The notes: generated from the sequence alone by a model not told the origin. A DNA stretch of 64,000 nt from Chrysogorgia sp. JL179-B06 (GCA_035772405.1 JAYKKM010000032.1:87501-151500), one strand, 5' to 3'; shown: positions 1 to 10,188, counted from the stretch's first letter. Numbers and translations: made by a program.

Positions 1-20
1 GTCGTTGTCGTTGTATTGTG

Positions 21-247
21 TATATATATATATATATATATAGGTAATACTTGGCATTTCACTCGATCAAACTACATGTTGAAAGGATTTATGGTGAAGG
101 AAAATTTCGAGTGTTGGAATACATACATTTTAAGACCAAACCGGGACCAGTTGCGAAAAATGCAACTTCAAGGCCTTCCGGCTGGAATTGAACCCGCGAC
201 CCTGCGATGCCAGTGCAGTGCTCTGACCACTGAGCTACGGAAGTAGC
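21..247 (-). repeat. tRNA-derived SINE, copy 1
   Basis: On the minus strand from about 247 downward there is a tRNA-like head. It has an A-box-like stretch (TAGCTCAGTGGTCAGAGC) and, about 30 bases later, a B-box-like stretch (GGGTTCAATTCC). A non-tRNA body shared with the copies at 60.2-60.7 kb and 63.2 kb follows, containing CTTCACCATAAATCC, and the copy ends in a short (AT)n at 21-42. An RNA polymerase III internal promoter is expected for this class. It is not a functional tRNA: the acceptor stem and anticodon arm do not fold convincingly. The peptide that can be read through it is an artefact. Confidence 0.75.
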
Positions 248-255
248 TATAGTAT

Positions 256-495
<240 letters not shown>

Positions 496-496
496 T

Positions 497-762
497 TTTT
501 TGTAAGTTGTGAGTGCGCGTTCCTCTATGGCTTGTATCACAATGTCAGCAGCCACAACTGAGACTGGAGATCCCATAGCTGTCCCGTGTAACTGTTTGAG
601 GTCAAACAAAGCGTAAGTAATTCAATAATGTCGTCAGTGGGTAAAGGAAATTCGTCGGCAGATCGTTCAATAGAAGTTTCCGTATACATTGTAGCCAGTA
701 ATTGAAGTGGAAGTGATTTCACATCAAAAGACACAAGTTTAAAGTCGTCTGCTATTTGTACT
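497..762 (-). pseudogene. PLE reverse transcriptase core fragment (antisense block)
   Basis: Read on the minus strand this gives VSFDVKSLPL, then [16 protein letters not shown], and after a frameshift [15 protein letters not shown]. The SFDVKSLP and HGTAMGSP blocks are typical of Penelope-like RT fingers and palm. Compared with the plus-strand twin at 777-965, the residues between LTLCLTS and KQLHG are missing, and the reading frame changes there. The coding signal fades into the (AT)n tract at its 3' end. Confidence 0.8.
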
Positions 763-776
763 GTTTAGCGTTCAAC

Positions 777-965
777 GCTATTTCCTTTACCCACTGACGA
801 CATTATTGAATTACTTACGCTTTGTTTGACCTCCACTTACTTTCAATATAACGGCACGCACTACAAACAGTTACACGGGACAGCTATGGGATCTCCAGTC
901 TCAGTTGTGGTTGCTGACATTGTGATACAAGCCATAGAGGAACGCGCACTCATTGATAAAGTTTT
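777..965 (+). pseudogene. PLE reverse transcriptase core fragment (sense block)
   Basis: The plus-strand frame reads [15 protein letters not shown], a short linker with YFQYNGTHYKQ, then [18 protein letters not shown] and QAIEERAL. It overlaps the content of the minus-strand block at 497-762 almost entirely, in opposite orientation, and keeps the linker that block lost. It is interrupted after the ERAL segment, where the antisense N-terminal block begins. Confidence 0.8.
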
Positions 966-1330
966 CGGTAGATTGAAGTTTGTGTTGTGATTTGTTTGTT
1001 AGTGCAGGTTGAAGTAAATTTGTTAGGTATTTGGAGAGTTCGTAAGTAGGAGACCCACAGAAAGAAACAATGGGTCGCATGGCCTGGGTATTTTGCGGTT
1101 TGTGAAGTTTAGGTAATCACCGTACAGTTTAGGTGGTCGCGGCACAGAACATCTGAGCCGATAGTAAGTTTCTATTGAGTTTGCGTTGTAATGATGGCGT
1201 TGGATCTCGTTTGATTTTTCGTACGTTTGTTGATCGTTAACTATAGTGCGTCCAATTTGTCATAGTAATCCGTTTTGTCCATAACAACAGTTACGCGTCC
1301 TTTGTCTGCGGGCAGTACCACGATGTTATC
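966..1330 (-). pseudogene. PLE N-terminal RT fragment (antisense block)
   Basis: The minus strand from about 1330 reads NIVVLPADKGRVTVVMDKTD and continues to YYDKL. The VLPADKG...VVMDK.DY block lies upstream of the RT core in Penelope-like elements. The following stretch toward 966 retains a partly open frame. In order and strand it would sit upstream of the 497-762 block, but the sense block at 777-965 now separates them. Confidence 0.75.
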
Positions 1331-2100
1331 GCGCTACATGAAGACGACATCGACGATTTTCACAAACATGTTAACGAACAGAACTGTGACATACAATTTA
1401 CAAAAGAAACTGAGGAGAATGAAACTCTTCCTTTTCTAGACTGTTTGGTAACACGTGACAAGAACAAACTAAGGACTAGTGTTTACAGAAAACCAACACA
1501 TGCACTGATAGACTACTGGACGAATCATCTTACAACCCAACGGTACACAAAGCAACAACCATCAAGACTTTGACAAGACGAGCACAACTTATTTGCGATT
1601 CACCCGAAACTCTGCGCAACGAAAACGACTATCTTCGGCGCGCGTTTCGCAAAAACAACTACAATACTAACTTTATTGAATGGAATAACTACAATATCAA
1701 CGAGACCAACGAGACCAACAGTACATTAAAGGTACATCAGAGACTATTGCACGTATTTTACGACCTTACAACATATACGTGCAGCCCACAAACCTATGAC
1801 TACTTTGCGACATACAGTATACTGATTAACGTGAAAGACAAAGAACAGCCTCACGAAAGACAGGGTGCAGTTTATAAGATCAAATGCGCCGACTGCCAGG
1901 ACACTTATATTGGTGAAACCGGCAGAAACCTAAAAATCAGACTAGCTGAACACAGACGAGCTACTAGAATAGGGGCAGGACTAATCACATAGCTGAACAC
2001 CACGTACAAACAAAACACGATATTATATCGTGTTTTGTTTGTACGTTATTGACTGGGACTCGGCTGAATGTATCGCCTTTAACACAAACTACAAACAGCG
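1319..2100 (+). pseudogene. PLE C-terminal RT to GIY-YIG endonuclease fragment
   Basis: The plus strand reads LHEDDIDDFHKHVNEQ, then ETLPFLDCLVTRD and SVYRKPTHA (the RT thumb-side region of PLEs). After a stop, the open frame 1570-1992 runs through DYLRRAFRKNNYN to GAVYKIKCADCQ and TYIGETGRNLKIRLAEH. The last two segments are the Cys-containing start and the GIY-YIG core, here YIG with the catalytic Arg in GRNLKIR. After 1992 the frame is broken by an inverted duplication, and WDSAECIAFNTNYKQRL is the remaining C-terminal piece. Confidence 0.88.
2002..2046. repeat. Perfect 21-bp palindrome inside the PLE endonuclease
   Basis: Bases 2002-2022 and 2026-2046 are perfect inverted repeats separated by three bases (TTA). 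The left arm is the normal endonuclease coding sequence (HVQTKHDI). The right arm is its reverse complement and displaces the expected continuation (DWDSAEC). This looks like a short snap-back duplication. Confidence 0.9.
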
Positions 2101-2105
2101 ACTTA

Positions 2106-2225
2106 GGCCCAGGTCAAACGTCGAACTTTTCATGAGTCGAACTCAATGCAAATGAACTTAAACAAAAGAGTTTCCTAATTTACATTGAGTTCGACTCATG
2201 AAAAGTTCGACGTTTGACCCGGGCC
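2106..2225. mobile_element. 120-bp MITE with about 45-bp TIRs, TTA target duplication
   Basis: The ends GGCCCAGGTCAAACGTCGAA and GGCCCGGGTCAAACGTCGAA (second read on the minus strand) continue to pair for about 45 bases each, leaving a short unpaired centre. TTA flanks both sides (2103-2105 and 2226-2228). A three-base TWA duplication is characteristic of PIF/Harbinger-related elements, so this is best read as a non-autonomous Harbinger-type MITE. It landed in the dead PLE copy. Confidence 0.82.
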
Positions 2226-2334
2226 TTATATTAGAAAGTTGGTATACCAACTTGGAACATAAACCACTTAACAGATCACAACAATTACCGACACCATACA
2301 AAAGACTTCTTCGCACGCACCAATTACGAACATT

Positions 2335-2560
2335 ATTTCATGATTGAGTCGGTTTTCTTTGATGTACCGCGGGCTTTATATAGCATAAAGCCCTTTATAT
2401 AGCATAAAGCCCTATGAATACTAATTAGATAAGAAATGAAGAAAAAAATAGAAGGTGAAAAAAATAGACAAAATTTTGTTTGAAAACTTCCTCAATCATG
2501 AAATAAGTCAGATAAATCCAAGCAATTTTTTATCCCGAGCAAGGGCCAAGTTTAATTTTT
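2335..2560. repeat. R2 foldback repeat, partial copy
   Basis: It contains the R2 hallmarks found at 2.9, 4.7, 26.4 and 62.6 kb: a CATGATTGAGTCGGTTTTC block, tandem TATATAGCATAAAGCCC, AATACTAATTAGATAAGAAATG, and AAGTCAGATAAATCC. There is no coding potential. The R2 arms are inverted copies around a shared core, so both strands carry the same motifs. Confidence 0.65.
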
Positions 2561-2880
2561 ATTCCCAAGAGAATTTTCAACGACGTTCTCCCTCTAAACA
2601 CGACGTCATTTACAGCATTTTCACGTTCTGTGGACGACGTCACCCGCTTCGAGCCTTTAGTTAAATTTACCCTGCACACTAACTCAAATGAGTATGCAAA
2701 CTGCCAAGCTTCAAAAGTGTCTGAAAACATAACTTGAAAGTGGTCTATAATGGTAACGATCTGCTACGAGGTTTGGAATATTATGTTTTATGGTGTTGAG
2801 AATGCCGTCAGCGTCTTCGCTTTCGTAAACTCCCTATTGCATACATCCCGACGTTCGAGGTGTTTATCTGACTTATTACA
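2561..2880. other. No gene recognised
   Basis: Short open frames exist on both strands around 2530-2730 but show no family resemblance. A palindromic stretch around AAACACGACGTCATTTACAG is all I see. Confidence 0.5.
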
Positions 2881-3240
2881 TGATTAAGGAGGTTTTCTAA
2901 CGAAGTTTTGTCCATTTTTCCACCTTGGACAAAGATTTTCCTATTTTTTTCTTCGTTTCTTATCTAATTAGTATTCATAGGGATGTATGGTATATACATC
3001 CCGGCGGTACATCAAAGAAAACCGACTCAATCATGTAATAAGCTATATAAAGCCCTCGGACGCTATACGTACGCGTCCTCGGGGCTTTATATAGCATAAA
3101 TCCCTCGTTCTCGGGCTTTATCCTATACATAGACCTACCGACAAACAATATATACCCACGCTTAACACATGACGAACAATATTGGCCCTGCACGCTTACA
3201 AACAATATTGGCCCACGCTTAACGCGACACCCACTCACAA
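2881..3240. repeat. R2 foldback repeat, copy 2
   Basis: It carries CACCTTGGACAAAGATTTTC, TTATCTAATTAGTATTCAT, ATCAAAGAAAACCGACTCAA, and the terminal palindromes around GGACGC...GCGTCC with CTTTATATAGCATAAA. Arms of this family are inverted around the core. The minus-strand frame across 2975-3244 reads as low-complexity repeat translation, not a gene. Confidence 0.75.
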
Positions 3241-3249
3241 ACAAACGAT

Positions 3250-3975
3250 GACGTTGGATAACTTTTATTTTATATTTTTAATAAAAATGTAAATATTCAT
3301 TACCATAAATTAACGACAAAATGGCCGCCGCTTGAAGGTTAATTTACATATGGTACTTTTTTTACTCATTTACAGTGAGTTATACCCAGTTATATAGTGC
3401 GAAAATATTAAAGTGAAGATTGTGCTTATCAAGTATATATCGTCCACTGTTTGCCGACCTCTTAAATTATTCAGTTACTGGTTTAATTAGATCAGTCAAA
3501 TCTATACGATCTGCCAAATTGTGTTGAAAACAGCCCATGAAATAAAATAATCTACGTGTTGGTCTAATGTTAGAAAATCATTGGAAGAACCTATATCTTA
3601 CATCTTAAAAGTTGAATATTGTGTAATTCGGCTAAAGTTTTATACTAACATTTTAATACTCACCAAACTTGTAATAACAACAAGACATTGCGCATTATAA
3701 AATTCCCGTCATTAATACAGGCACAAATATTGACCAGAGTTATCTCTGGAAATTGTCATTGACTGATCTAATCAAACCGGTTACTGAATAATTTGATAAT
3801 CGCTGTTGTAAATATTAAGAGGTCGGCAAGCGGTGGATGATCTACTCAATAAGCAGAATCTTCACTTTAATATTTTCGCTCTATGTAACTCACTGTAAAA
3901 TGGGACGCCATTTTCTAAGGACATTTTATCGTTAATTTCTGGTAATGTTTAGTAATCACGCGACTTTTATCCAAG
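3250..3975. mobile_element. Foldback element with long terminal inverted repeats
   Basis: The left arm (about 3340-3510, with GCGAAAATATTAAAGTGAAG and GCCGACCTCTTAA) is matched in reverse complement by the right arm (about 3735-3905, with CTTCACTTTAATATTTTCGC and TTAAGAGGTCGGC). Weaker pairing continues outward to TTGGATAA (about 3254) and TTATCCAAG (about 3967). The centre lacks coding potential. The structure is that of a non-autonomous DNA transposon; exact ends and target duplication were not resolved. Confidence 0.72.
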
Positions 3976-4066
3976 AGGTTTCTATCAGCGGATAGTAACT
4001 CCTACGATAGCTAATGAAAATTTAATTATGATAGAAACTTGTCAATTTATACTAAAAATACTGTGT

Positions 4067-4345
4067 GTAGTCGCTGACATAAATATTTTATATACAAGAT
4101 AAATTTCTGAAACTTACCTGGTACGCAAAAGTGTTGTTAACAATAAGAAGGTGGGTGACTATATGATAATTCAAGTTCTCACTTAGTTATTTATTTCAAC
4201 TGTTTTTACTCAAACTCAAGATAGTAATCAGAAGCAGCTTGTTTATTTTTGTATAATATTTATTTTTTCAACATCTAGCAAGTTCTTCATCATCACTGCC
4301 CATGCAGAAACATGATCAAGTAATCGAGCTTGGTGTGAACAAACT
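4067..4345. repeat. R1 dispersed repeat, copy 1 (5' part)
   Basis: It is near-identical to 61955-62235 over its length: GTCGCTGACATAAATATTTT, then GAAACTTACCTGGTACGC, then TAATTCAAGTTCTC, then TTCTTCATCATCACTGCCC. It contains no long open frame. A second R1 copy starting at TAATTCAAGTTCTC lies at 5027. Confidence 0.8.
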
Positions 4346-4419
4346 ACAGCATAAATGTAGTACGATGTCCTCTCCAACATTAACGTTAAGCAATTATTTC
4401 ATGGACAGCTGTGTCACCC

Positions 4420-4692
4420 GTATCGCATAGTCTATAAATGGGTTGAAGCCGTAAGTCTAAATTTAGTCTAGTGGGTCCTAGCGGGGCTAGAAGTTCTACC
4501 TAACTAGTTTTCTAACCCTAACACCCCCGCCTAACAACTTTTAACGACACGATCCTACTTGTTCCCCGGCCTCGTCTCCCATACTTGGGGTCCTTAATAA
4601 ATAGACTCACGAAAACGATTAAGCATGTGGGACTAGTCCCACAAGTCTAAACTTAATATGGCTTCGACCCATTTAGACTATATGCGATACTG
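4420..4692. mobile_element. MITE-like element, about 50-bp inverted ends
   Basis: The left end GTATCGCATAGTCTATAAAT pairs with the right end ...GACTATATGCGATAC, and pairing continues through GGGTTGAAGCC / GGCTTCGACCC. The interior (AACCCTAACACCCCCGCC) has no coding potential. It is inserted within the R1/R2 mosaic. Confidence 0.65.
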
Positions 4693-4694
4693 GT

Positions 4695-5029
4695 GGCTGT
4701 AGGTTTTCTAACGAAGTTTTGTCCATTTTTCCACCTTGGACAAAGATTTTCCTATTTTTTTCTTCGTTTCTTATCTAATTAGTATTCATAGGGATGTATG
4801 CTATTACATCAAAGAAAACCGACTCAATCATGTAATAATATACAGTAGTCATCCACATTCTTATATACAAATATACTACCTTTCTCGCATCCACCTTAAT
4901 CATGTAATAAGTCAGATAAACACCTCGAACGTCGGGATGTATACAATATACAGCCCTCGGACGCTGCGCGTCCTCGGGGTTGTATATAGCATACATCCTT
5001 CGTTCTCGGTGTTTATCTATTACTTATAA
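4695..5029. repeat. R2 foldback repeat, copy 3
   Basis: The same core as the 2.9-kb copy (CACCTTGGACAAAGATTTTC, TTATCTAATTAGTATTCAT, ATCAAAGAAAACCGACTCAA) is followed by TCGGACGCTGCGCGTCC and GTATATAGCATACATCC with the CGTTCTCGGTGTTTATC end. The two open frames that span it on opposite strands are shadows of the palindromic structure. Confidence 0.78.
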
Positions 5030-5880
5030 TTCAAGTTCTCGTTTAGTTATATATATTTATTTCAAGTGTTTTTACTCAAATTCGAGATTGTAATCAGAAG
5101 CGGCTAGTTTATTTTTCTATAGTATTTCTTTTTTAATATCCGCGGCAAGTTCTTTATCAACATATGTCGGACCTTTTACGCATTTGCGTCACTTCTCGTG
5201 CTGAAACAATGGCATCAAGTAATCGAGGTTGGGGTGAACATCGACGTTAAGCCATTATTGTTTCATGGACAGCTCTGAAGTGAATGCGAGAAGGGTCTAT
5301 ATTTTCTCGGGTGCGGGACATGGGAGACCACACATACATGCTCGCGATTATTGCTATACTCTTATCTGCAATAAACTAAACTTTCTTAAATTAAACAACC
5401 GGTTGAACGAAATGAAACAAAATTTTATCAATATACCGTCAATGCGGAAAGATTTTTATGTTAACATTTTCAGAGCTTTTAACAAAATGTGCTAGTCAAT
5501 TAAATGCTATATGTACGAATGTTAACTAGTAACCTACCTTACTTCAAACAAAATGACGATATAGTTGAAAGTTGCCGTTAGCACTCAGTCAGTCCAGCGG
5601 TGAACTCCTATATTAGTTCTATAACGTTTTAACGCATAGCCTAGCTATATCGTAAGTCTGGAATTTGCATTTTATCGTTTTGATCTCTCTTCATTTCTCT
5701 ATCTCTCTCGGTATATATACATATATATTCATGAACCATCTGTTCTTAAAATCCTTTGTTACCGCGTATATGCATGACATGTGCTTTTTCGGAGTGTTCA
5801 CTTTTAATTAGTGGTTATCGTGTTAAGCGAAAATGTATTACCGATTTATTTAGTTCATAATATTTACACCCTATGTGTGA
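5027..5880. repeat. R1 dispersed repeat, copy 2
   Basis: It matches 62050-63000 segment by segment: TAATTCAAGTTCTC, GCTGAAACAATGGCATCAAG, GTGAATGCGAGAAGGG against GTGGATGCGAGAAAGG, CATGAACCATCTGTTCTTAA, and GGTTATCGTGTTAAGCG. This defines a repeat of about 0.9-1.1 kb without a coding frame; the 76-residue open frame at 5265 is not conserved in the second copy. Confidence 0.75.
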
Positions 5881-6600
5881 ACGGAATACCTCAAACAGGC
5901 CAGAAGCCCAGTTGATAGTGGTTTAGAGGGCCTATACGATTTACGGTCGTTATCCGAGAAGACCCGAAAGTCTCACCATTTGCTGTTATTATTACAATTG
6001 CAGCACTTTGTCCTCACTGGTTATTTTAAGACCCTAAGTGGTGGTCCGACCTGGATATGAACCTGTCTCCCAACTCATATACATGCAAGTATGGTAACCA
6101 CTAGACTACAACAGCTGACACACAGATATTTATTTTTCTAAACCCTGTTTAAAGCTATCTTCTTTGATTATGTATTATGCTCCCTATATACTGTATTAGG
6201 CTCCCCACATTTCAACAACAATATATAAGAATATTACATCAAAATCACTAAGACTACTAATACTATAATACTAAACAATGACTGCTAATTTACAAATTTT
6301 TATTGCAGAAACTACTAATATATAGAGAACCTTAGATATAACATATAATACAGATAAAAGAAGGTTAGATAATAGGAGCCTTAGGGGGTTATTTTAGATA
6401 TAATAGGTAAATAGTTTGGGTTTTCACCACGTCATTTTATTTTCTTTCCGTGGCAACTTTTATTTTATATTTTAAAGGCCTGAATAATAGGTGATAATTT
6501 TAGACAAATGCAGAGGAACAACAACGCCTTTTCGCTATATTTATGGAAAACAATGTTCTTAAGTATGTATATGTTGAATAATTATATTACTTATTTATTA
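5881..6600. other. No gene recognised
   Basis: AT-rich sequence without open frames of note or clear repeat structure. The last bases (TTATTACGAAAATTAACATA, ending near 6612) are the start of the 97-bp unit that is tandemly arrayed at 7.77-8.31 kb; here it runs straight into the first 21-bp array. Confidence 0.6.
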
Positions 6601-6615
6601 CGAAAATTAACATAA

Positions 6616-6740
6616 CGCCACTCTCTGACGAAGGCCCTTCACTCTCTGACGCTTTCACTCTCTGACGCCTTCACTCTCTGACGAAGGCCCTTCACTCTCT
6701 AACGAAGGCCCTTCACTCTCTCACGAAGGTCCTTCGTACA
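6616..6740. repeat. 21-bp minisatellite, small array
   Basis: About five to six units of the 21-base consensus CTCTCTGACGAAGGCCCTTC plus A, some truncated. It is the same unit as the large array at 7.1 kb. Each unit holds the small hairpin GAAGG-C-CCTTC. Confidence 0.9.
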
Positions 6741-7099
6741 AGTACAAAATAAAAAATTTATATTATATTATTATTTTATATATTTTCTCAGGTAACTTTT
6801 CTTGAACAATATCTTTAGAATTTTGTTAATGAATAAACAGTTGAGTTTGAGTTGCATCTGTTTTTACACGACATCTATTGTAAATATAAAAATTATATGC
6901 ACGTGATAACCGCGAGTCAAAATAAAATGCATATGCAGCCTCGTTAAGTTCGTATTTTCAATAATAATATGAATTTATAGGCCATATACAAAGCTATTAT
7001 AATCGTGATATAAAAGTGTTGTATACTGAGTGGCAATGGTGAAACACAATCGAAAACGCTAAATTCCTCGTGAACTGTTGGGTACTAGGTAGTCTAACA

Positions 7100-7765
7100 T
7101 TTCAAGCGAAGGCCCTTCACTCTCTGACACGCACTTCGCTCTCTGACGAAGGCCCTTCACTCTCTGACGAATGCCCTTCACTCTCTGACGAAGGCCCTTC
7201 ACTCTCTGACGAAGACTCTTCACTCTCTGACGAAGGCCCTTCACTCTCTGACGAAGGCCCTTCATTCTCTGACGCCTTCGCTCTGACGAAGGCCCTTCAC
7301 TCTCTGACAAAGGCCCTTCACTCTCTGACAAAGGCCCTCCACTCTCTGACGAAGGCCCTTCGATTCACTCTCTGACGAAGGCCCTTCACTCTCTCATGAA
7401 GGCCCTTCACTCTCTCACGAATGCTCTTCACTCTCTCACGAAGGCCCTTCACTCTGACGCCTTCACTCTCTCACGAAGGCCCTTCACTCTCTCACGAAGG
7501 CCCTTCACTCTGACGCCTTCACTCTCTCACGAAGTCCCTTCACTCTCTCACGAAGGCCCTTCACTCTCTCACGAAGGCCCTGCACTCTCTCACGAAGGCC
7601 CTTCACTCTCTCACGAAGGCCCTTCACTCTCTCACGCCTTCACTCTCTGACGAAGGCCCTTCACTCTCTGACGAAGGCCTTCACTCTCTGACGAAGGTCC
7701 TTCACTCTCTGACGAAGTCCCTTCACTTTCTGACGAAGGCCCTTCACTCTCTGACGAACGCTTTA
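7100..7765. repeat. 21-bp minisatellite, main array
   Basis: About 30 units of CTCTCTGACGAAGGCCCTTC plus A, with blocks of a TCACGA variant (about 7395-7630) between blocks of TGACGA units. Local homogenisation is therefore visible. Because 21 is divisible by three, all frames stay open and read as LTKALHS, LSDEGPS or QRVKGLR repeats. No start context or flanking gene suggests that these are translated. The unit equals one half of the hammerhead-like motif seen at 32.5 kb. Confidence 0.93.
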
Positions 7766-8310
7766 AAATTATATTGCTTATTTATTACGAAATTTAACAT
7801 AACACCATTGAGGTTCAACAATTTTCAATTTTGGTACGTATGTTGAGTCATGAAATTTAACATAACGCCATTGAGGTTGAACAACTTGCAATTTTACTAT
7901 GTATGTTGAGTAATGAAATTTTTTTAAATTATATTACTTATTTATTACGAAATTTAACATAACGCCATTGAGGTTGAACAACTTGCAATTTTACTATGTA
8001 TGTTGAGGAATGAAATTTTTTTAAATTATATTACTTATTTATTACGAAATTTAGCATAACGCCATTGAGGTTGAACAACTTGCAATTTTACTATGTATGT
8101 TGAGTGATGAAATTTTTTTAAATTATATCACTTATTTATTACGAAATTTAACATAACGCCATTGAGGTTGAACAACTTGCAATTTTACTATGTATGTTGA
8201 GTAATGAAATTTTTTTAAATTATATTACTTATTTATTACGAAATTTAGCATAACGCCATTGAGGTTGAACAACTTGCAATTTTACTATATATGTTGGGTA
8301 ATAAATTTTT
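7766..8310. repeat. 97-bp tandem repeat upstream of the KDZ gene
   Basis: TATTACGAAATTTA recurs at about 7943, 8040, 8137 and 8234, a 97-base period, with more degenerate copies from 7780. Each unit contains CATAACGCCATTGAGGTTGA and TTTTACTATGTATGTTGAG. The array stops about 100 bases before the transposase start codon. Confidence 0.9.
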
Positions 8311-8408
8311 TGTAGTCCTTTATGTTGCGGAAATTAACACCATAACTGACACCACCTATACATTACGCACTATATATACATAGCCCACAGTTCGCATACT
8401 AGTGAAAC

Positions 8409-9911
8409 ATGACTGCACGTAGTTTTATTACAAACTACGACCACCTAAACGCATTCATTTTTGCTATTAAACACTTTCCACAAGCCACTCCCAATCGCTG
8501 GGAACTTGTTGCAGAGTACGTAAGAGGTCTTCAAATTGATTTATCCAAGACCCATCCGACAGTAGTTCTTGGGGAACCTGGAAAACCAAATAGTAACTCG
8601 AAGGAACTCGACTTAACAAGGGTAGATAACTGCAGACTTCTTAGCAAGTTACTGTCTAAAAAATACCCATGGCTACCTTGCAGCGACTTCCAAGATTCAT
8701 TGTTCAAGGATGGTGCCAAAACTGCCATGAAACCTGTTATATTGACCCCACCGTGTACTTGTTGTAACAAAAACATCAAGATTGATCCAAGACCATCTTT
8801 TCCTCTCGTCTACACTACGACCGGTACCTACGTCGGAGCCCTTTTTCATGGACAGTGTACCGTGTGCAAAACAACTTATTACCCGTCTTACAAACTCGTT
8901 GATGACAAGAGGATTTATTACGAAGTAAACGATAACAATAGATATTTCCAAGTAACTTCCAAAACTGTCTTTGAAAAGCAACTTCTTAATGACTTTACAA
9001 ACAACATATGGGTTGTTGGAGCAACATTCCAGTCTAGGGCAAAGGTCTATAACTTAAATTTTGCCAAAATTGATAACGACCGACTAACCCAACTCGAAAG
9101 TTTCGCGAGAACGTATGACGGCGGGTGGCGCCTCAATGACGAAAGAGTTTGTGACGCCTGGTTTCTTTGGGTTATAGTCAATTACTACCACAACGCTGGC
9201 AAGTTAGCCGTAACACACATCGACTTGCAATACAGTGAAACAAGAAATCATCTCAACTTAGAAAGCGTTTGTGAGATTTTGTGGGAAGATATATGTGCTT
9301 CCACAAACAAGTGGGTCAGTCACGAATGCTCCACGCCAGGTTGTAAAGAGGGTTATATTACCGTTGATGGCAATGAATATCTGAAAAGATCAAAATGCGC
9401 CCTACCAAAAGAAAAGGTTAAACTTCGTCGTGATCTGCCTGAAATTTATCGTTGCTGCCCAAATTCTCCCCTAAATGGGGGAAAATCACAGAAACCATCC
9501 AAATTCTGTGCGAGCCACCAAGGGCACGAGAAGACCGAACTGTTGAAAGATGTCGACTTCCCATCTGAATTTATTTCAGCTGCAAAAGAAAACAATTTGC
9601 TACGAGAAGACGAAATTCCTATGAATGGCTGTAAGAAAAAAGAGAACATATCTTTATTTTTCGAAACAACAGTTGGTATCTTAGCACTTATACGTCCGTG
9701 TGGTATTGTGGTTGGCCTAACAGAAATGTTTACTTGCGAATCTCTTACGCAGGTCTTCTTATTCCTTCTACGAACTTTTTCTAACAGTCCTGAAGATTTC
9801 CAGAGACTAAGATATTTAGGATATGACAGGGCTTGTGCTCTTGAACCATTTCTTAAAAACCAACAAAAAAAACGGCAGTGCTGGAGCAAAACTGTTGTTA
9901 GAAAACGTTAA
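8409..9911 (+). CDS. KDZ-superfamily transposase with CxC5-type cysteine cluster (5' part)
   Basis: This 500-residue frame starts at an ATG 98 bases after the 97-bp array. It resembles the large KDZ transposases of corals and anemones. An N-terminal region is followed by a cysteine cluster, CTCC (116-119) with C150-x2-C153, and then a second Cys/His-rich stretch (ECSTPGC...RCCPN...FCASH, about 300-372). The RNase H-fold-like catalytic part begins at [14 protein letters not shown] and reaches the conserved GYDRAC (471-476). The predicted role is cut-and-paste DNA transposition. The last 15 or so codons are out of frame: an A8 run at 9865-9872 shifts the reading, and the family continues in another frame. 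No introns are needed. The copy is otherwise intact, so it is young, or the frameshift is a homopolymer sequencing error. Confidence 0.85.
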   Translation: MTARSFITNYDHLNAFIFAIKHFPQATPNRWELVAEYVRGLQIDLSKTHPTVVLGEPGKPNSNSKELDLTRVDNCRLLSKLLSKKYPWLPCSDFQDSLFKDGAKTAMKPVILTPPCTCCNKNIKIDPRPSFPLVYTTTGTYVGALFHGQCTVCKTTYYPSYKLVDDKRIYYEVNDNNRYFQVTSKTVFEKQLLNDFTNNIWVVGATFQSRAKVYNLNFAKIDNDRLTQLESFARTYDGGWRLNDERVCDAWFLWVIVNYYHNAGKLAVTHIDLQYSETRNHLNLESVCEILWEDICASTNKWVSHECSTPGCKEGYITVDGNEYLKRSKCALPKEKVKLRRDLPEIYRCCPNSPLNGGKSQKPSKFCASHQGHEKTELLKDVDFPSEFISAAKENNLLREDEIPMNGCKKKENISLFFETTVGILALIRPCGIVVGLTEMFTCESLTQVFLFLLRTFSNSPEDFQRLRYLGYDRACALEPFLKNQQKKRQCWSKTVVRKR

Positions 9912-10188
9912 ATTCCTAGTAGACATTTTTCATGTCTCAAAGCACACAGAAGCAGCATGTATGCCCCCAGATAACCCTAATTGTAAATACCACCCACACT
10001 TGAGTAAGTTTAAGGAAATTCATGGGACAAACACTGAATCGTGCGAACAGGGATTTCGTCGACTAAACATGTATTTCAATCTGACAAGGAAGATGACCCA
10101 GTTTAAGCGGAATGTACTTTTCTGGTATGTAAATGAATGCTTCAACACTCAGTTAGAGGAAGAATTAACACTTAAATCTTTAATGTAA
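9873..10188 (+). pseudogene. KDZ transposase, C-terminal part after a +1 frameshift
   Basis: From just after the A8 run the next frame continues the protein: [20 protein letters not shown], then [18 protein letters not shown], then [18 protein letters not shown], ending TAA at 10186-10188. VDIFHV..HTE and the HGTNTE.CEQ block hold the expected acidic catalytic residues of this superfamily. One extra A relative to an intact gene would explain the break; joining requires skipping one base. Treat it as the same gene as 8409-9911. Confidence 0.85.

Noticed and set aside
7059..7650. Open reading frames with LTKALHS or QRVKGLR repeats across the 21-bp array on both strands
   Set aside because: The unit length is a multiple of three, so every frame stays open automatically. 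No splice or start context and no non-repeat homologous part.
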